Shown piece after piece: positions 34,629 through 44,346 of a stretch of 60,228 bases of DNA. The notes beneath the pieces were generated by a model. The model was not told where the DNA came from, searched no databases, and saw only the letters and a program-made list of their open reading frames with translations. The stretch covers positions 1-60,228 of the forward strand of contig CANQBA010000017.1 in NCBI GenBank assembly GCA_947589545.1, given 5' to 3'. The stretch is from an uncultured Oscillospiraceae bacterium. GTDB taxonomy: Bacteria > Bacillota > Clostridia > Oscillospirales > Oscillospiraceae. How positions within the stretch are numbered: position 1 is the stretch's first letter; the number at the start of each line of letters is the position of its first letter. Both the position numbers and the translations under genes were made by a program.

Positions 34629-35642
34629 TCACGCCCGGAGGCCCCTGTACCAGGCCCTTACCCTTTCGTAGTAATCCGTTATGTCTCCCATCCCCTCCCG
34701 GTCTATGTGATCCGGCCAATCCTCGTGCTCCCTTGAAAAATCCGAAAAGCGGATCGCCCCATCGTAGTACTGTGAAAAGGCCGGATCGGTGTTCATTTTA
34801 CGGATACTGTCCGAGATCGATAATTTTCCGAACTCCCCGTGCTCTCTCCAAAAGCGGGGCCAGTCAAGCGCCATGGGGCTTAAATAGGCCGCCTTTTTGT
34901 CATTTTCCTTTATGTGATCCATATAGGGGATAAAAAACCTGTTGTACGCCGGGTGATAATTGTTAAAGCTTCTTCCGAAGGAGACGCCGATGCAGTTTTG
35001 CGCCGGCTCGCCCCTGGCGGCCTCCACCAGCGGCTTCCCGAAAAAGATCGAATCGCCCGTATTCATCGTGGCCATTCCGGTGGAAATGCACCCGCGCAGG
35101 GGGATCCCGCTTTGGAGGGCCTGGCAGAAGAACTCCGCGCAGATCTGCAAAAAGGATATGTAAATATGATGCCTATCCCAGAACAGGGGGGAGTACTCCG
35201 TCCCCTTTTCCATAATGAGCAGGGGGTATTTTTCGTAATACGAATCTCTCAGCCACCAGGCGGGTCTTTCAAAAATATAATTTACGTAGATGATAAACGT
35301 ATCGCTGAAATGGCACGCGCGGATATAGCCGTTGGCGTCCGCGATCAGCTGATTGTATTTCCAATCCGGCGATGTGGGAACCGGCGCGACCGCACCGGAC
35401 GCGGGGACGCCGCCGCTGAAGGTCGATTCAACGTTGTGAATGATCTCAACCAGTTTTTTGTATAGATCCAGAACGGCTTTTGTCCCATGATGCTCGACCA
35501 GATTAGAAAAACCCAAAATGTCAAATAGCGCGATAGAGTAAAGCTGCTCCTCCTTCTCGACCTCACGGACGGCTTCTTTCATCTGTTCTTCCGTTGAGAT
35601 ACGCCGCTTTTCCTCCGGAACAGGCCCGCTCGCTTCTTCCAT
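34629..35642 (-). CDS. Orphan class III nucleotidyl-cyclase-like protein
   Basis: A 337-residue soluble protein starting at the ATG at 35642 (MEEASGPVPEE), behind AAAGG. Three parts line up with class III adenylate/guanylate cyclases: LFDILGFSNLVEHHG (first metal Asp), HFSDTFIIYV (second metal Asp) and LRGCISTGMATMNTGDSIFFGKPLVEAA (the end of the catalytic fold). The usual substrate-specificity residues cannot be assigned, so it may be a divergent cyclase or a cyclase-fold sensor. No effector gene of a CBASS or Pycsar type is adjacent. Base composition is lower in GC than its neighbours, and it sits between repeat copy A and a palindrome, which suggests acquisition. Confidence 0.65.
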   Translation of the reverse strand: MEEASGPVPEEKRRISTEEQMKEAVREVEKEEQLYSIALFDILGFSNLVEHHGTKAVLDLYKKLVEIIHNVESTFSGGVPASGAVAPVPTSPDWKYNQLIADANGYIRACHFSDTFIIYVNYIFERPAWWLRDSYYEKYPLLIMEKGTEYSPLFWDRHHIYISFLQICAEFFCQALQSGIPLRGCISTGMATMNTGDSIFFGKPLVEAARGEPAQNCIGVSFGRSFNNYHPAYNRFFIPYMDHIKENDKKAAYLSPMALDWPRFWREHGEFGKLSISDSIRKMNTDPAFSQYYDGAIRFSDFSREHEDWPDHIDREGMGDITDYYERVRAWYRGLRA

Positions 35643-35697
35643 CGTACATATCCTTTCTGATCCCGCAAGCAAAAGCCGGCGGCCAAAGAGGCCGCCG

Positions 35698-35906
35698 CAG
35701 CTTGTCAAAAAACTCAAATTCAATATTTTTCCCGATGACATGTGCGTCGGGAAAATCCCTTTTGTCACGGGGAGTGTGCCGCCTCCGGCGGTGCGCGAAC
35801 CGTGACGGCAGGAAGGCCCTGGCCGAATTTCACAAAATTCGGATCAGGCCTTCCGCACGTTCCCCCTTGGCATAAGAGGGCCGCGCTGCGGCCCTCTTAT
35901 ACCAGT
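35698..35906 (-). repeat. Structured repeat family, full copy A
   Basis: A 209-nt element just after groEL. Hairpins in plus coordinates: TTTTCCCGA / TCGGGAAAA (near 35727-35754), GTCACGG / CCGTGAC (35764-35807), GGAAGGCC / GGCCTTCC with inner CCGAATTT / AAATTCGG (35810-35853), and AAGAGGGCCGC / GCGGCCCTCTT (35874-35899). It shares loops and spacers with copy B but the stems differ in sequence while pairing is kept. Confidence 0.75.
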
Positions 35907-35910
35907 TTTT

Positions 35911-37551
<1,641 letters not shown>

Positions 37552-37557
37552 CTAATT

Positions 37558-37842
37558 TTACTCAACTATTGCGAGGATCTCGCTCTGCTTGACGATGGTA
37601 TATTCCTCGCCCTCAAACTTGACCTCGGTGCCGGTGTACTTGCCGGTGATGACCTTATCGCCGACCTCCACCTCCATGTCCACCTCGTTGCCGTCCACAA
37701 AACCGCCGGGGCCCACGGCCACGACCTCGTAGACCTGGGGCTTCTCCTGGGCGGAGCTGGTGAGGATCAGACCGGACTTGGTGGTCTCCTCAGCCGGAAC
37801 GCGCTTGATGACGACTCTGTCTGCCAAAGGTTTGAGCTTCAT
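37558..37842 (-). CDS. groES: Co-chaperonin GroES (10 kDa)
   Basis: A 94-residue lid protein for GroEL. It starts MKLKPLADRVVIKRV and contains the mobile loop (EETTKSGLILTSSAQEKPQ) and VGDKVITGKYTG. First gene of the operon. Confidence 0.97.
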   Translation of the reverse strand: MKLKPLADRVVIKRVPAEETTKSGLILTSSAQEKPQVYEVVAVGPGGFVDGNEVDMEVEVGDKVITGKYTGTEVKFEGEEYTIVKQSEILAIVE

Positions 37843-37889
37843 GCTGAAATTGCCTCCTATATACGTTTAATGATTACCCTTTTCATGTT

Positions 37890-37916
37890 TTAGCACTCTT
37901 TTTGTAGGAGTGCTAA
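37890..37916. promoter_or_regulatory. CIRCE operator (HrcA binding site)
   Basis: Perfect TTAGCACTC-N9-GAGTGCTAA between promoter and groES. HrcA binding here represses the operon at normal temperature. HrcA itself is not in the window. Confidence 0.97.
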
Positions 37917-37925
37917 ATTGTCTAT

Positions 37926-37954
37926 ATCATACCGCAGTTGGCGGATTTAAGCAA
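37926..37954 (-). promoter_or_regulatory. groESL promoter
   Basis: On the minus strand TTGCTT (37949-37954), 17-bp spacer, TATGAT (37926-37931). The CIRCE lies immediately downstream, over the transcription start. Confidence 0.8.
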
Positions 37955-37962
37955 TAGTTATT

Positions 37963-38928
37963 TTACACATATTCGCGGCGTTTTTGCACCGCTTCGGCGG
38001 TCATTTTGATGATTTCCGAGATTTTCCGGCATCCCTTGGGGTAGATCAGATTGACCCCGCCGGGGATCAGGCGGAAGACGGCGCGTTTGGTATAGAGTGC
38101 CTCGCCGTCGATGCTGACGCCAAACTCCCTGTCGTCCTCCACGGTGAGGTGCCGGCCCGAGACATATTTTATGATATCCGGCCGCGTGGCATACCCGCCG
38201 GAGGCATAGACCTTCAAAAGCCGCGCCAGGGTGAAGCGGGAGACGGCCTTGACAATGAGGATATCCATGGCCCCGTCCTCCGGGGTGGCGATCCGGGAGG
38301 GGTTGAAGCCGCCGCCGTAATACTGGCCGTTGCAGGCGCATATGAGGGCGTACTGCCCCTCCAGCTTCTCCCCCTCCACGGTGATCCGGAAGTGGCTGTT
38401 GATCCCCTTGATGACGTTGACCAAAAGGGAGATCACATACCCGCCCGCGCCGCCCACAACGGGCAGCTGGGAGTATTTATGTACGTCCAGGCCCACGCGG
38501 GCGTCGATGCCGATGGAGGCTATGTTCAGGCACTTGCGGCCGTTCACGTCCACGATATCCACCGGCTCGCTTTTCCCGTCCAGCAGGGCGTCCAGATCCG
38601 AAAAGAGGGCGGCGTCCGGGCCGAACATGCGCACGAAATCGTTGCCGGTGCCGCAGGGGTAATGGGTCACGGCCACGTTTCTGAATCCCGCCGCCCCGTG
38701 GGCGCACTCGGACAGCGTCCCGTCCCCGCCGCAGGCGATGACCCGCAGCTCGTCCCCCTTGATAGCCTCCCGCTTGACCTTCTCCGCCGCGTCCATGAGG
38801 CCCACCGTCTCGTAGAGCTCGAAGCTCTCCCCCCGCTCCGCCATCACGGCGCGGATCCTCTGCCGGACGGCCTCCTTGTCAGTCTTTTTTCCGCCCGCCA
38901 CGGGGTTCAGGATAAAGAGCGTTCTCAT
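37963..38928 (-). CDS. Diacylglycerol kinase-family lipid kinase
   Basis: A 321-residue DagK/YegS-type enzyme that phosphorylates diacylglycerol or a related lipid. Motifs are FILNPVAGGKK at the N-terminus, CGGDGTLSE (about residue 66) and PCGTGNDFVR. The C-terminal beta-sandwich follows with GGGFNPSRIATPEDG. It would recycle diacylglycerol released by lipoteichoic acid or other envelope synthesis. Start ATG has AGAAGGA upstream. Confidence 0.92.
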   Translation of the reverse strand: MRTLFILNPVAGGKKTDKEAVRQRIRAVMAERGESFELYETVGLMDAAEKVKREAIKGDELRVIACGGDGTLSECAHGAAGFRNVAVTHYPCGTGNDFVRMFGPDAALFSDLDALLDGKSEPVDIVDVNGRKCLNIASIGIDARVGLDVHKYSQLPVVGGAGGYVISLLVNVIKGINSHFRITVEGEKLEGQYALICACNGQYYGGGFNPSRIATPEDGAMDILIVKAVSRFTLARLLKVYASGGYATRPDIIKYVSGRHLTVEDDREFGVSIDGEALYTKRAVFRLIPGGVNLIYPKGCRKISEIIKMTAEAVQKRREYV

Positions 38929-38978
38929 AGCAATTCCTTCTTTTTTCTATGTCTTTTGAGGCAGATTTTCCTCGGCTC

Positions 38979-40085
38979 TCACCGGAACATGTAATACTGG
39001 CACCGGATCATGCCGTTATAGAGCTTTCGCGTCTTGGCCGCCCGCTGGCCGTAGGCCCTTTCCAGCTCCTCGTCGGAGGAGATGATGTTCACCTGCCAGC
39101 CGGGGCAGGCCCGCACGGCCCGGCCGAAGTCCCGCATCAACCGCTGGGCCTCGCGAAGATCCCCCAGGCGCTGTCCGTAGGGGGGATTGGTCACCAAAAT
39201 GCCCCGCTCGGTGGGCCGGTCAAAGCGGGCGGCGTCCGCCACGGAGAACCGGATAAACCTGTCCACGCCGGCCCTTTTGGCGTTCCGGCGGGCCGTCTCC
39301 ACGGCCTTTTCATCCACATCGGAGGCGAAGAGAACGTAGTCCCGGTCAAATTCCCCGGCCCGGGCCTCCTCCCGGGCGTCGTCCCAGCGGATATCGAAAT
39401 TGAGCCAGCTTTCGGCGGCGAAGGAGCGGGCAAGGCCCGGGGCGCGGTTTTTCGCCGCCAGGGCGGCCTCGATGGCGACGGTGCCGCCGCCGCAGAAGGG
39501 GTCGCAAAAGTCCCCCCTGCCCCGGTACCCGGCGATATCCACCAGCGCGGCGGCCAGGGTCTCCCGGAGGGGCGCCTCCACCTGGGCGGGGCGGTAGCCC
39601 CGTTTATGGAGGCCCGGCCCGGAGGTGTCGATATACAGCGTGGCCTGGTCGCGAACCAGGGCGAACTGGATCTGATAGAGGGCCCCCGTCTCCGGCAGAC
39701 GCTCCAGCCGCCAGGCGCCGCCCAGCCGCTGGGCCACGGCCCTGTTGACGCAGCGCTGGAGGGCCGGCAGGGACGTGATGGCGGAGCCGTGGGAATAGCC
39801 CTTCACGGGGAAGGCGCCGTCCCGGGGGACGAACCGCTCCCAGGCCATGGCCCGGACGCCCTCAAAGAGGCTGTCGAAATCCGCCGCCGGGGTGCGGCCC
39901 ACCACTAAAAGCACCCGCTCGGCAAAGCGGCTTTTAAGGTTGACCCGGGCCACGTCCTGCTCCGTGCCGGTAAAATAGACCCGCCCGTCCTCGGCCCGCA
40001 CGTCCGAAAGGCCCAGATGTCTGAGCTCGTTGCTCAGCGGTCCCTCCAGGCCGAAGAGGCAGGGGGCGCAAAATTCAAGTGTCAT
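38979..40085 (-). CDS. THUMP-domain RNA (guanine-N2) methyltransferase
   Basis: A 368-residue protein of the YpsC/RlmL-N type. Start ATG at 40085 behind AAGGG; the longer frame crosses the divergent promoter. A THUMP RNA-binding domain (about 45-155) precedes the Rossmann methylase with FCDPFCGGGTVAIEAAL and the catalytic ILVTNPPYGQRL. Target is probably 23S rRNA by analogy; the exact guanine is not known. Confidence 0.9.
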   Translation of the reverse strand: MTLEFCAPCLFGLEGPLSNELRHLGLSDVRAEDGRVYFTGTEQDVARVNLKSRFAERVLLVVGRTPAADFDSLFEGVRAMAWERFVPRDGAFPVKGYSHGSAITSLPALQRCVNRAVAQRLGGAWRLERLPETGALYQIQFALVRDQATLYIDTSGPGLHKRGYRPAQVEAPLRETLAAALVDIAGYRGRGDFCDPFCGGGTVAIEAALAAKNRAPGLARSFAAESWLNFDIRWDDAREEARAGEFDRDYVLFASDVDEKAVETARRNAKRAGVDRFIRFSVADAARFDRPTERGILVTNPPYGQRLGDLREAQRLMRDFGRAVRACPGWQVNIISSDEELERAYGQRAAKTRKLYNGMIRCQYYMFR

Positions 40086-40112
40086 GACAGTTTCCCTTCG
40101 CGAAGAATGTGA

Positions 40113-40141
40113 TTGCATTTGCCGGCGTGATTTGGTATGAT
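40113..40141 (+). promoter_or_regulatory. Promoter of the DUF362 gene
   Basis: TTGCAT (40113-40118), 17-bp spacer, TATGAT (40136-40141), 35 bp before the start codon. Confidence 0.7.
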
Positions 40142-40176
40142 AGGATCGTATGAAATAACATCCCGGAGGTGCCGAA

Positions 40177-41304
40177 ATGTCAGTTGTCAACGCGGTTCTT
40201 ACGCCGTCCTATGAGGCGGACGCGGTATTTGAGGCGGTCTCAAAGCACTTTGAGGCTCTGAACGTGGCGCGGGAGCTGTCCCCCGGCACGCGGATCCTCT
40301 TAAAGCCCAACCTGCTCTACGGCAAAAAGCCGGAGGCGGGGGTCACCACCAACCCCGCCATCCTGCAGGCGGTGATCCGCTGGCTCACCCAGCGCGGCTT
40401 CACCAATATCGTGGTGGCGGAGAGCTCCGGCGGGCTCTACAACGCCGAGTACATGCGGGGGGTCTACGGCGCGTCGGGCCTGCGGGTTCCGGGGATCCAG
40501 GAGTATCTGAACCGGGACTACACCTTCAAGGCCGTCCCCACCCGGGAGGGCTTTCAGACCCGCGTCTTCAACCTGATCACGCCGGTGACCGAGGCGGAGT
40601 ATATCATCAACCTGCCTAAGCTGAAGACCCACGCCATGACCACCGTGTCCTGCGGGGTGAAGAACCTGTTCGGAACCATCCCCGGCCTTCAGAAGCCGGA
40701 CATGCACCGCCGGTATCCCCGGACGGAGGACTTTACGCGGATGCTCTGCGAGCTGTGCGAGACGGTGAAGCCCGCCCTCACGCTCCTGGACGCCGTGGAT
40801 TCCATGGAGGGCAACGGCCCCGGCGGCGGCACGGTGCGGCACACGGGCCTGACGCTGTGCTCCCGCGACGTGTACGCCTTAGACGTGACGGCTGTAAAAT
40901 TCATGGGCCTGGATCCCGGCGCCATGCCCCATCTGCGGGCCGCCCGGGACATGGGCCTTCTGCCGGAAAAAATCGACGTCACCGGGGATGAGCTCGTCCC
41001 CTGCTTCCCCGCCTTCCGGCTCCCGGACGCGGTAAAGAGCACCGGCTTCGACGATTCGGTGCCCAGGCTTCTGCGCAAGCCGGCGGAGCTTGTGATGGAC
41101 CGGCTCCTGCGCTCCTACCCCCATGTGGACAGGGCAAAGTGCGTGGGCTGTGGCAAATGCGCCGAGAGCTGTCCCCAGAAGATCATCAGGATCACGGACA
41201 AAAAGGCCGGGATGCCCCGGAAAAACTGCATCTCCTGCTTTTGCTGTCAGGAGATGTGCCCCGTCCACGCCATCTCCGTCCGGCGCGGTCTTCGGGGCTT
41301 ATAA
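40177..41304 (+). CDS. DUF362 iron-sulfur protein
   Basis: A 375-residue protein with an N-terminal DUF362 domain (about 1-290: LLKPNLLYGKKPE, NLPKLKTHAMTTVSCGVKN) and a C-terminal bacterial ferredoxin domain with two 4Fe-4S motifs (CVGCGKCAESCP and CISCFCCQEMCP, residues about 315-365). It is likely an anaerobic redox protein; its partner is unknown. It is a plus-strand gene alone among minus-strand neighbours and ends 12 bp from the convergent gtrA-like gene. Confidence 0.88.
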   Translation: MSVVNAVLTPSYEADAVFEAVSKHFEALNVARELSPGTRILLKPNLLYGKKPEAGVTTNPAILQAVIRWLTQRGFTNIVVAESSGGLYNAEYMRGVYGASGLRVPGIQEYLNRDYTFKAVPTREGFQTRVFNLITPVTEAEYIINLPKLKTHAMTTVSCGVKNLFGTIPGLQKPDMHRRYPRTEDFTRMLCELCETVKPALTLLDAVDSMEGNGPGGGTVRHTGLTLCSRDVYALDVTAVKFMGLDPGAMPHLRAARDMGLLPEKIDVTGDELVPCFPAFRLPDAVKSTGFDDSVPRLLRKPAELVMDRLLRSYPHVDRAKCVGCGKCAESCPQKIIRITDKKAGMPRKNCISCFCCQEMCPVHAISVRRGLRGL

Positions 41305-41316
41305 GCGGCCTTTACG

Positions 41317-41739
41317 CTATTTTTTGAAGATGAAAAACCGGCTGGCCGCGTAGTTGAGGACGGTGACCACCACATTGGAAATGATCTTCCACACCACGCC
41401 GTTCCAGCCCATCCGCTCCACAGCCAGGAACATGATGAGCACGTCCAGCGCGCCCGTCAGGAGCCGGCAGGCAAAGAAGGACGCCGCCTCCCGCCAGAAG
41501 GCCGCGCCGCGGGCAACCCGGCTCTCAAACACCAGGAGCTTGTTGGTGAAAAAGGCGAAGATCACCGCGGCCAGAAAGGCCAGGACGGTGCTGGGGGTGT
41601 TCCCCAGGCCCGCCTTCTCGTACAAAAGCCAGTAGCAGACGATGTTCAGCAGAGCCGCCAGCGCACCGTAGAAGACGTAGACGATCAGCCGGCGGTATTT
41701 GCGCGCAAGCGCTCTCACAGTATCCCAAAGCTTTCTCAC
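41317..41739 (-). CDS. GtrA-family membrane protein
   Basis: A 140-residue protein with four membrane helices typical of GtrA, thought to flip or help flip polyprenyl-phosphate sugars across the membrane. Motifs: VYVFYGALAALLNIVCYWLLY, and FFTNKLLVF. It is last in a three-gene operon with a family 2 glycosyltransferase and a large membrane glycosyltransferase, the classic Gtr cassette layout. Confidence 0.9.
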   Translation of the reverse strand: MRKLWDTVRALARKYRRLIVYVFYGALAALLNIVCYWLLYEKAGLGNTPSTVLAFLAAVIFAFFTNKLLVFESRVARGAAFWREAASFFACRLLTGALDVLIMFLAVERMGWNGVVWKIISNVVVTVLNYAASRFFIFKK

Positions 41740-41749
41740 CGCGTCCCCC

Positions 41750-43357
41750 TTATCCCAGGCCCAGGGCGGAGCGCAGGGCGGCGAGCTTTTCGGGGTAAGA
41801 ATAGTAGGCGAAGCTCACGTACTGCAGATACGCCGAGAGCAGTGCCAGCAGGGCAAAGACCGACACGGCGAAGGCGGCGGTGTTTTTCTCCCGCTCCCCC
41901 CGGGTGCAGATCCACAGGCCCAGGGCAAGAAAGCACCCGATCCCCATCAGGAAATAGACGTCCATGTGGTACCGCTCCAAAAGGTAGGGCGACCACAGGA
42001 TATCCACGGCGGTGACTGCCAGCACGGCGGCGGCAAAACCGATCATCAACGGCGGGAGCTTCTCCCGCCGCGCTTTTTTCAGGGCGGCGGGGCCCAGGCC
42101 GGCAAGCCCCAGCAGGAGGATGGGGAAATTGAAAAAGATGCCGTTGTAGGCAAACCCTCCCCCGAAGACATAGGGGAAGCTCGTTTTGACCGGCCCCACG
42201 CGGAAGAAGGTGTCGGCGGTGTTGACCACCACCCGCCAAAGCTCCTTCCCGCTGACGGACAGGTTGTAGCCGGACTGATCCGCCACGGTCAGCTGATACG
42301 CCTGGCCGAACTCAAAGGGGTCGTCAAACCGGACATAGTTATAGACCATCAGCCCCGCCGCCACCAGCGCGTAAGGCAGAGCGGCCAGGCACAGCTTGCC
42401 GAAAAGCTTTGCCGTCAGCTTCCGCTCCTTCAAAAAGACCGCCAGCATGGGGAGGACAAGGAGATTGGCAACGCCGATGGAGGGGCGGCAGGCGAAGGTC
42501 AGCGCTCCCAGGAGCGCCCCCAGAAAAGCCCGGGCGATGCGCTTATTCTCGCTCCCCTGCCCCCAGACGGCCAGGATGAAGAAGAAAAGGCTCCAGATCT
42601 CCATCGCCACGGCGGAGGAGATGGCCGTACAGTAGAGGGCCGGCTCCGCCACGGCGTACCAGACGCTCATGACGGAAAAGGCCGTGGACAGCAGTATAAG
42701 CACGCTTAGGGGCATCTTTCGGAAAAAGCGCCGCCCCAGCACGGTAAAAAGGGCGAAAATGCCGATGACGGCGAGGCCCGTGAAGATTTGCGTGGCGTGG
42801 TAGGTGGTCAGGCTCCGGCCCGTCAGCGCCCGGTAGGGCAAAAAAAACAGGAGCACCGGGGCCACGCCGAAATACATGTAGTAATGGCCGTTATACCAGG
42901 CGTGATCCCAGTGGTACACCACGCCCTTTTCCTTCCGCTCCACGGGATCGTAGGGGTTTTTAAGCGTCAAAAGCCCCTCCTCGTCCCCGTAATCCAGGGA
43001 CAGCCGGCCCTCCAAAAACGCCTCCGCCGTCAGCTCATACTGGTTGCGGTGTCCGGGCTGTTGTCCGTTCCAGATGGGCATATCCCCCATGGGGACAAGG
43101 CAGGAGACGGTAACGGCGGCGCACACCGCCGCGATCACGGCCCCCTTCAGGGCCGTCATGGGCTCCAACGTGGCTTTGTGGAGCAAAGAACCCGGCCGCA
43201 GGGCGTACACCGGCAGGGCCGCCAGGCACAGATACCCCCAGATATTCCCGCCCCCCATACGGCGCGCCGCGCTCCAGACCAGGACTGTCACCGCCAGCCA
43301 CACGGGATAGAACAGCATCGCCGGACGCAGGAAAAAGGCGCGTATCCGCTCAGTCAC
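41750..43357 (-). CDS. Large polytopic membrane protein, probable glycosyltransferase
   Basis: A 535-residue protein with about eleven membrane helices. The GTG start at 43357 overlaps the GT2 gene stop and has GGGAGG at 8 nt. A long outer loop after the first helices (NQYELTAEAFLEGRLSL) is shared with family 39-like or Gtr-type transferases that take sugar from a polyprenyl carrier and add it to a surface polymer. Sequence alone does not show the substrate. The operon order GT2, transferase, GtrA supports surface glycan modification. Confidence 0.8.
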   Translation of the reverse strand: MTERIRAFFLRPAMLFYPVWLAVTVLVWSAARRMGGGNIWGYLCLAALPVYALRPGSLLHKATLEPMTALKGAVIAAVCAAVTVSCLVPMGDMPIWNGQQPGHRNQYELTAEAFLEGRLSLDYGDEEGLLTLKNPYDPVERKEKGVVYHWDHAWYNGHYYMYFGVAPVLLFFLPYRALTGRSLTTYHATQIFTGLAVIGIFALFTVLGRRFFRKMPLSVLILLSTAFSVMSVWYAVAEPALYCTAISSAVAMEIWSLFFFILAVWGQGSENKRIARAFLGALLGALTFACRPSIGVANLLVLPMLAVFLKERKLTAKLFGKLCLAALPYALVAAGLMVYNYVRFDDPFEFGQAYQLTVADQSGYNLSVSGKELWRVVVNTADTFFRVGPVKTSFPYVFGGGFAYNGIFFNFPILLLGLAGLGPAALKKARREKLPPLMIGFAAAVLAVTAVDILWSPYLLERYHMDVYFLMGIGCFLALGLWICTRGEREKNTAAFAVSVFALLALLSAYLQYVSFAYYSYPEKLAALRSALGLG

Positions 43358-44312
43358 GGCCGTCGCCTCCCCGCTCCTTAAGGCTTTGCCGGTAGAGCCA
43401 GTTGATTCGGATCCGCGCCAGCTCAAAGTCCTGCCTGTTTTTCTGGACGGAGGCCTGCAGCTGCAGGCCCGTGAACAGGGACAGCAGCGCGGCGATGGCC
43501 GTAAAGCCGCAGACGATCAGCGTGGGGAAATTGGGTACCAGCCCCGTTTGGAAATAGGTGACCAGCACCGGGATAAAGAAGGCCGCCGCTAAGAGGGCCA
43601 GCAGAAGGCTGATGAGCCCGAAAAAGCCGCAGGGCCTGTAGCCGCGGTAGAGCCGCAAAATGGTGCGGATGACCCGCAGGCCGTCGGGGATGGTGCTGAG
43701 CTTGGACGCGCTCCCGGCGGGACGGTCCCGGTACGGGATCACCACCTCGGCGATGCTCAGATTCTTGTCCAGGGCGTGGATGGTCATCTCCGTCTCGATC
43801 TCAAAGCCGGCGGAGAGCACCGGGAAGGTCTTGACGAATTCAAAGCTGAAGGCCCGGCACCCGGTCATGATGTCGTGGATGTGGGCGTGAAACAGCATGT
43901 TGATGGCGGAACGCACCAGGGTGTTGCCGAAGTTATGGAACCGCCGCTTGTTCTCGGTGAAATAGGTGGACGAGAGCCTGTCCCCCACCACCATGTCCGC
44001 CTGGCGCTCCAGCACCAGGTCGGCCATCTCCCGGGCCTTGTCGGCGGGGTAGGTGTCGTCCCCGTCCACCATCAGATAACATTGGGCGTCCACCTCCCGG
44101 AACATCCGGCGGATGACGTTGCCCTTCCCCTGCTCAAACTCGCGGCGCACCACGGCGCCGGCCTTCTCGGCGATCTCCGCCGTGCCGTCGGTGGAGTTGT
44201 TGTCATAGACGTAGATCACCGCCTCGGGCAGGGCCCGTTTCCAGTCGGCCACCACTCGGGCCACCGTCAGCCCCTCGTTGTAGCAGGGGATCAAAACCGC
44301 TGTCTTGTCCAT
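43350..44312 (-). CDS. Family 2 glycosyltransferase, polyprenyl-phosphate sugar synthase type
   Basis: A 320-residue GT-A enzyme with the start VLIPCYNEGLTVARVV, the DDxD-type metal motif (VDGDDTYPAD) and KLSTIPDGLRVI near the end of the catalytic part. Two C-terminal membrane helices (about 225-290) fit GtrB-like enzymes that load a sugar on undecaprenyl phosphate. It starts the three-gene operon. Confidence 0.9.
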   Translation of the reverse strand: MDKTAVLIPCYNEGLTVARVVADWKRALPEAVIYVYDNNSTDGTAEIAEKAGAVVRREFEQGKGNVIRRMFREVDAQCYLMVDGDDTYPADKAREMADLVLERQADMVVGDRLSSTYFTENKRRFHNFGNTLVRSAINMLFHAHIHDIMTGCRAFSFEFVKTFPVLSAGFEIETEMTIHALDKNLSIAEVVIPYRDRPAGSASKLSTIPDGLRVIRTILRLYRGYRPCGFFGLISLLLALLAAAFFIPVLVTYFQTGLVPNFPTLIVCGFTAIAALLSLFTGLQLQASVQKNRQDFELARIRINWLYRQSLKERGGDGRD

Positions 44313-44346
44313 TGTCTTACCCTTTCGCGGGCCCGCTTACAGCCCG

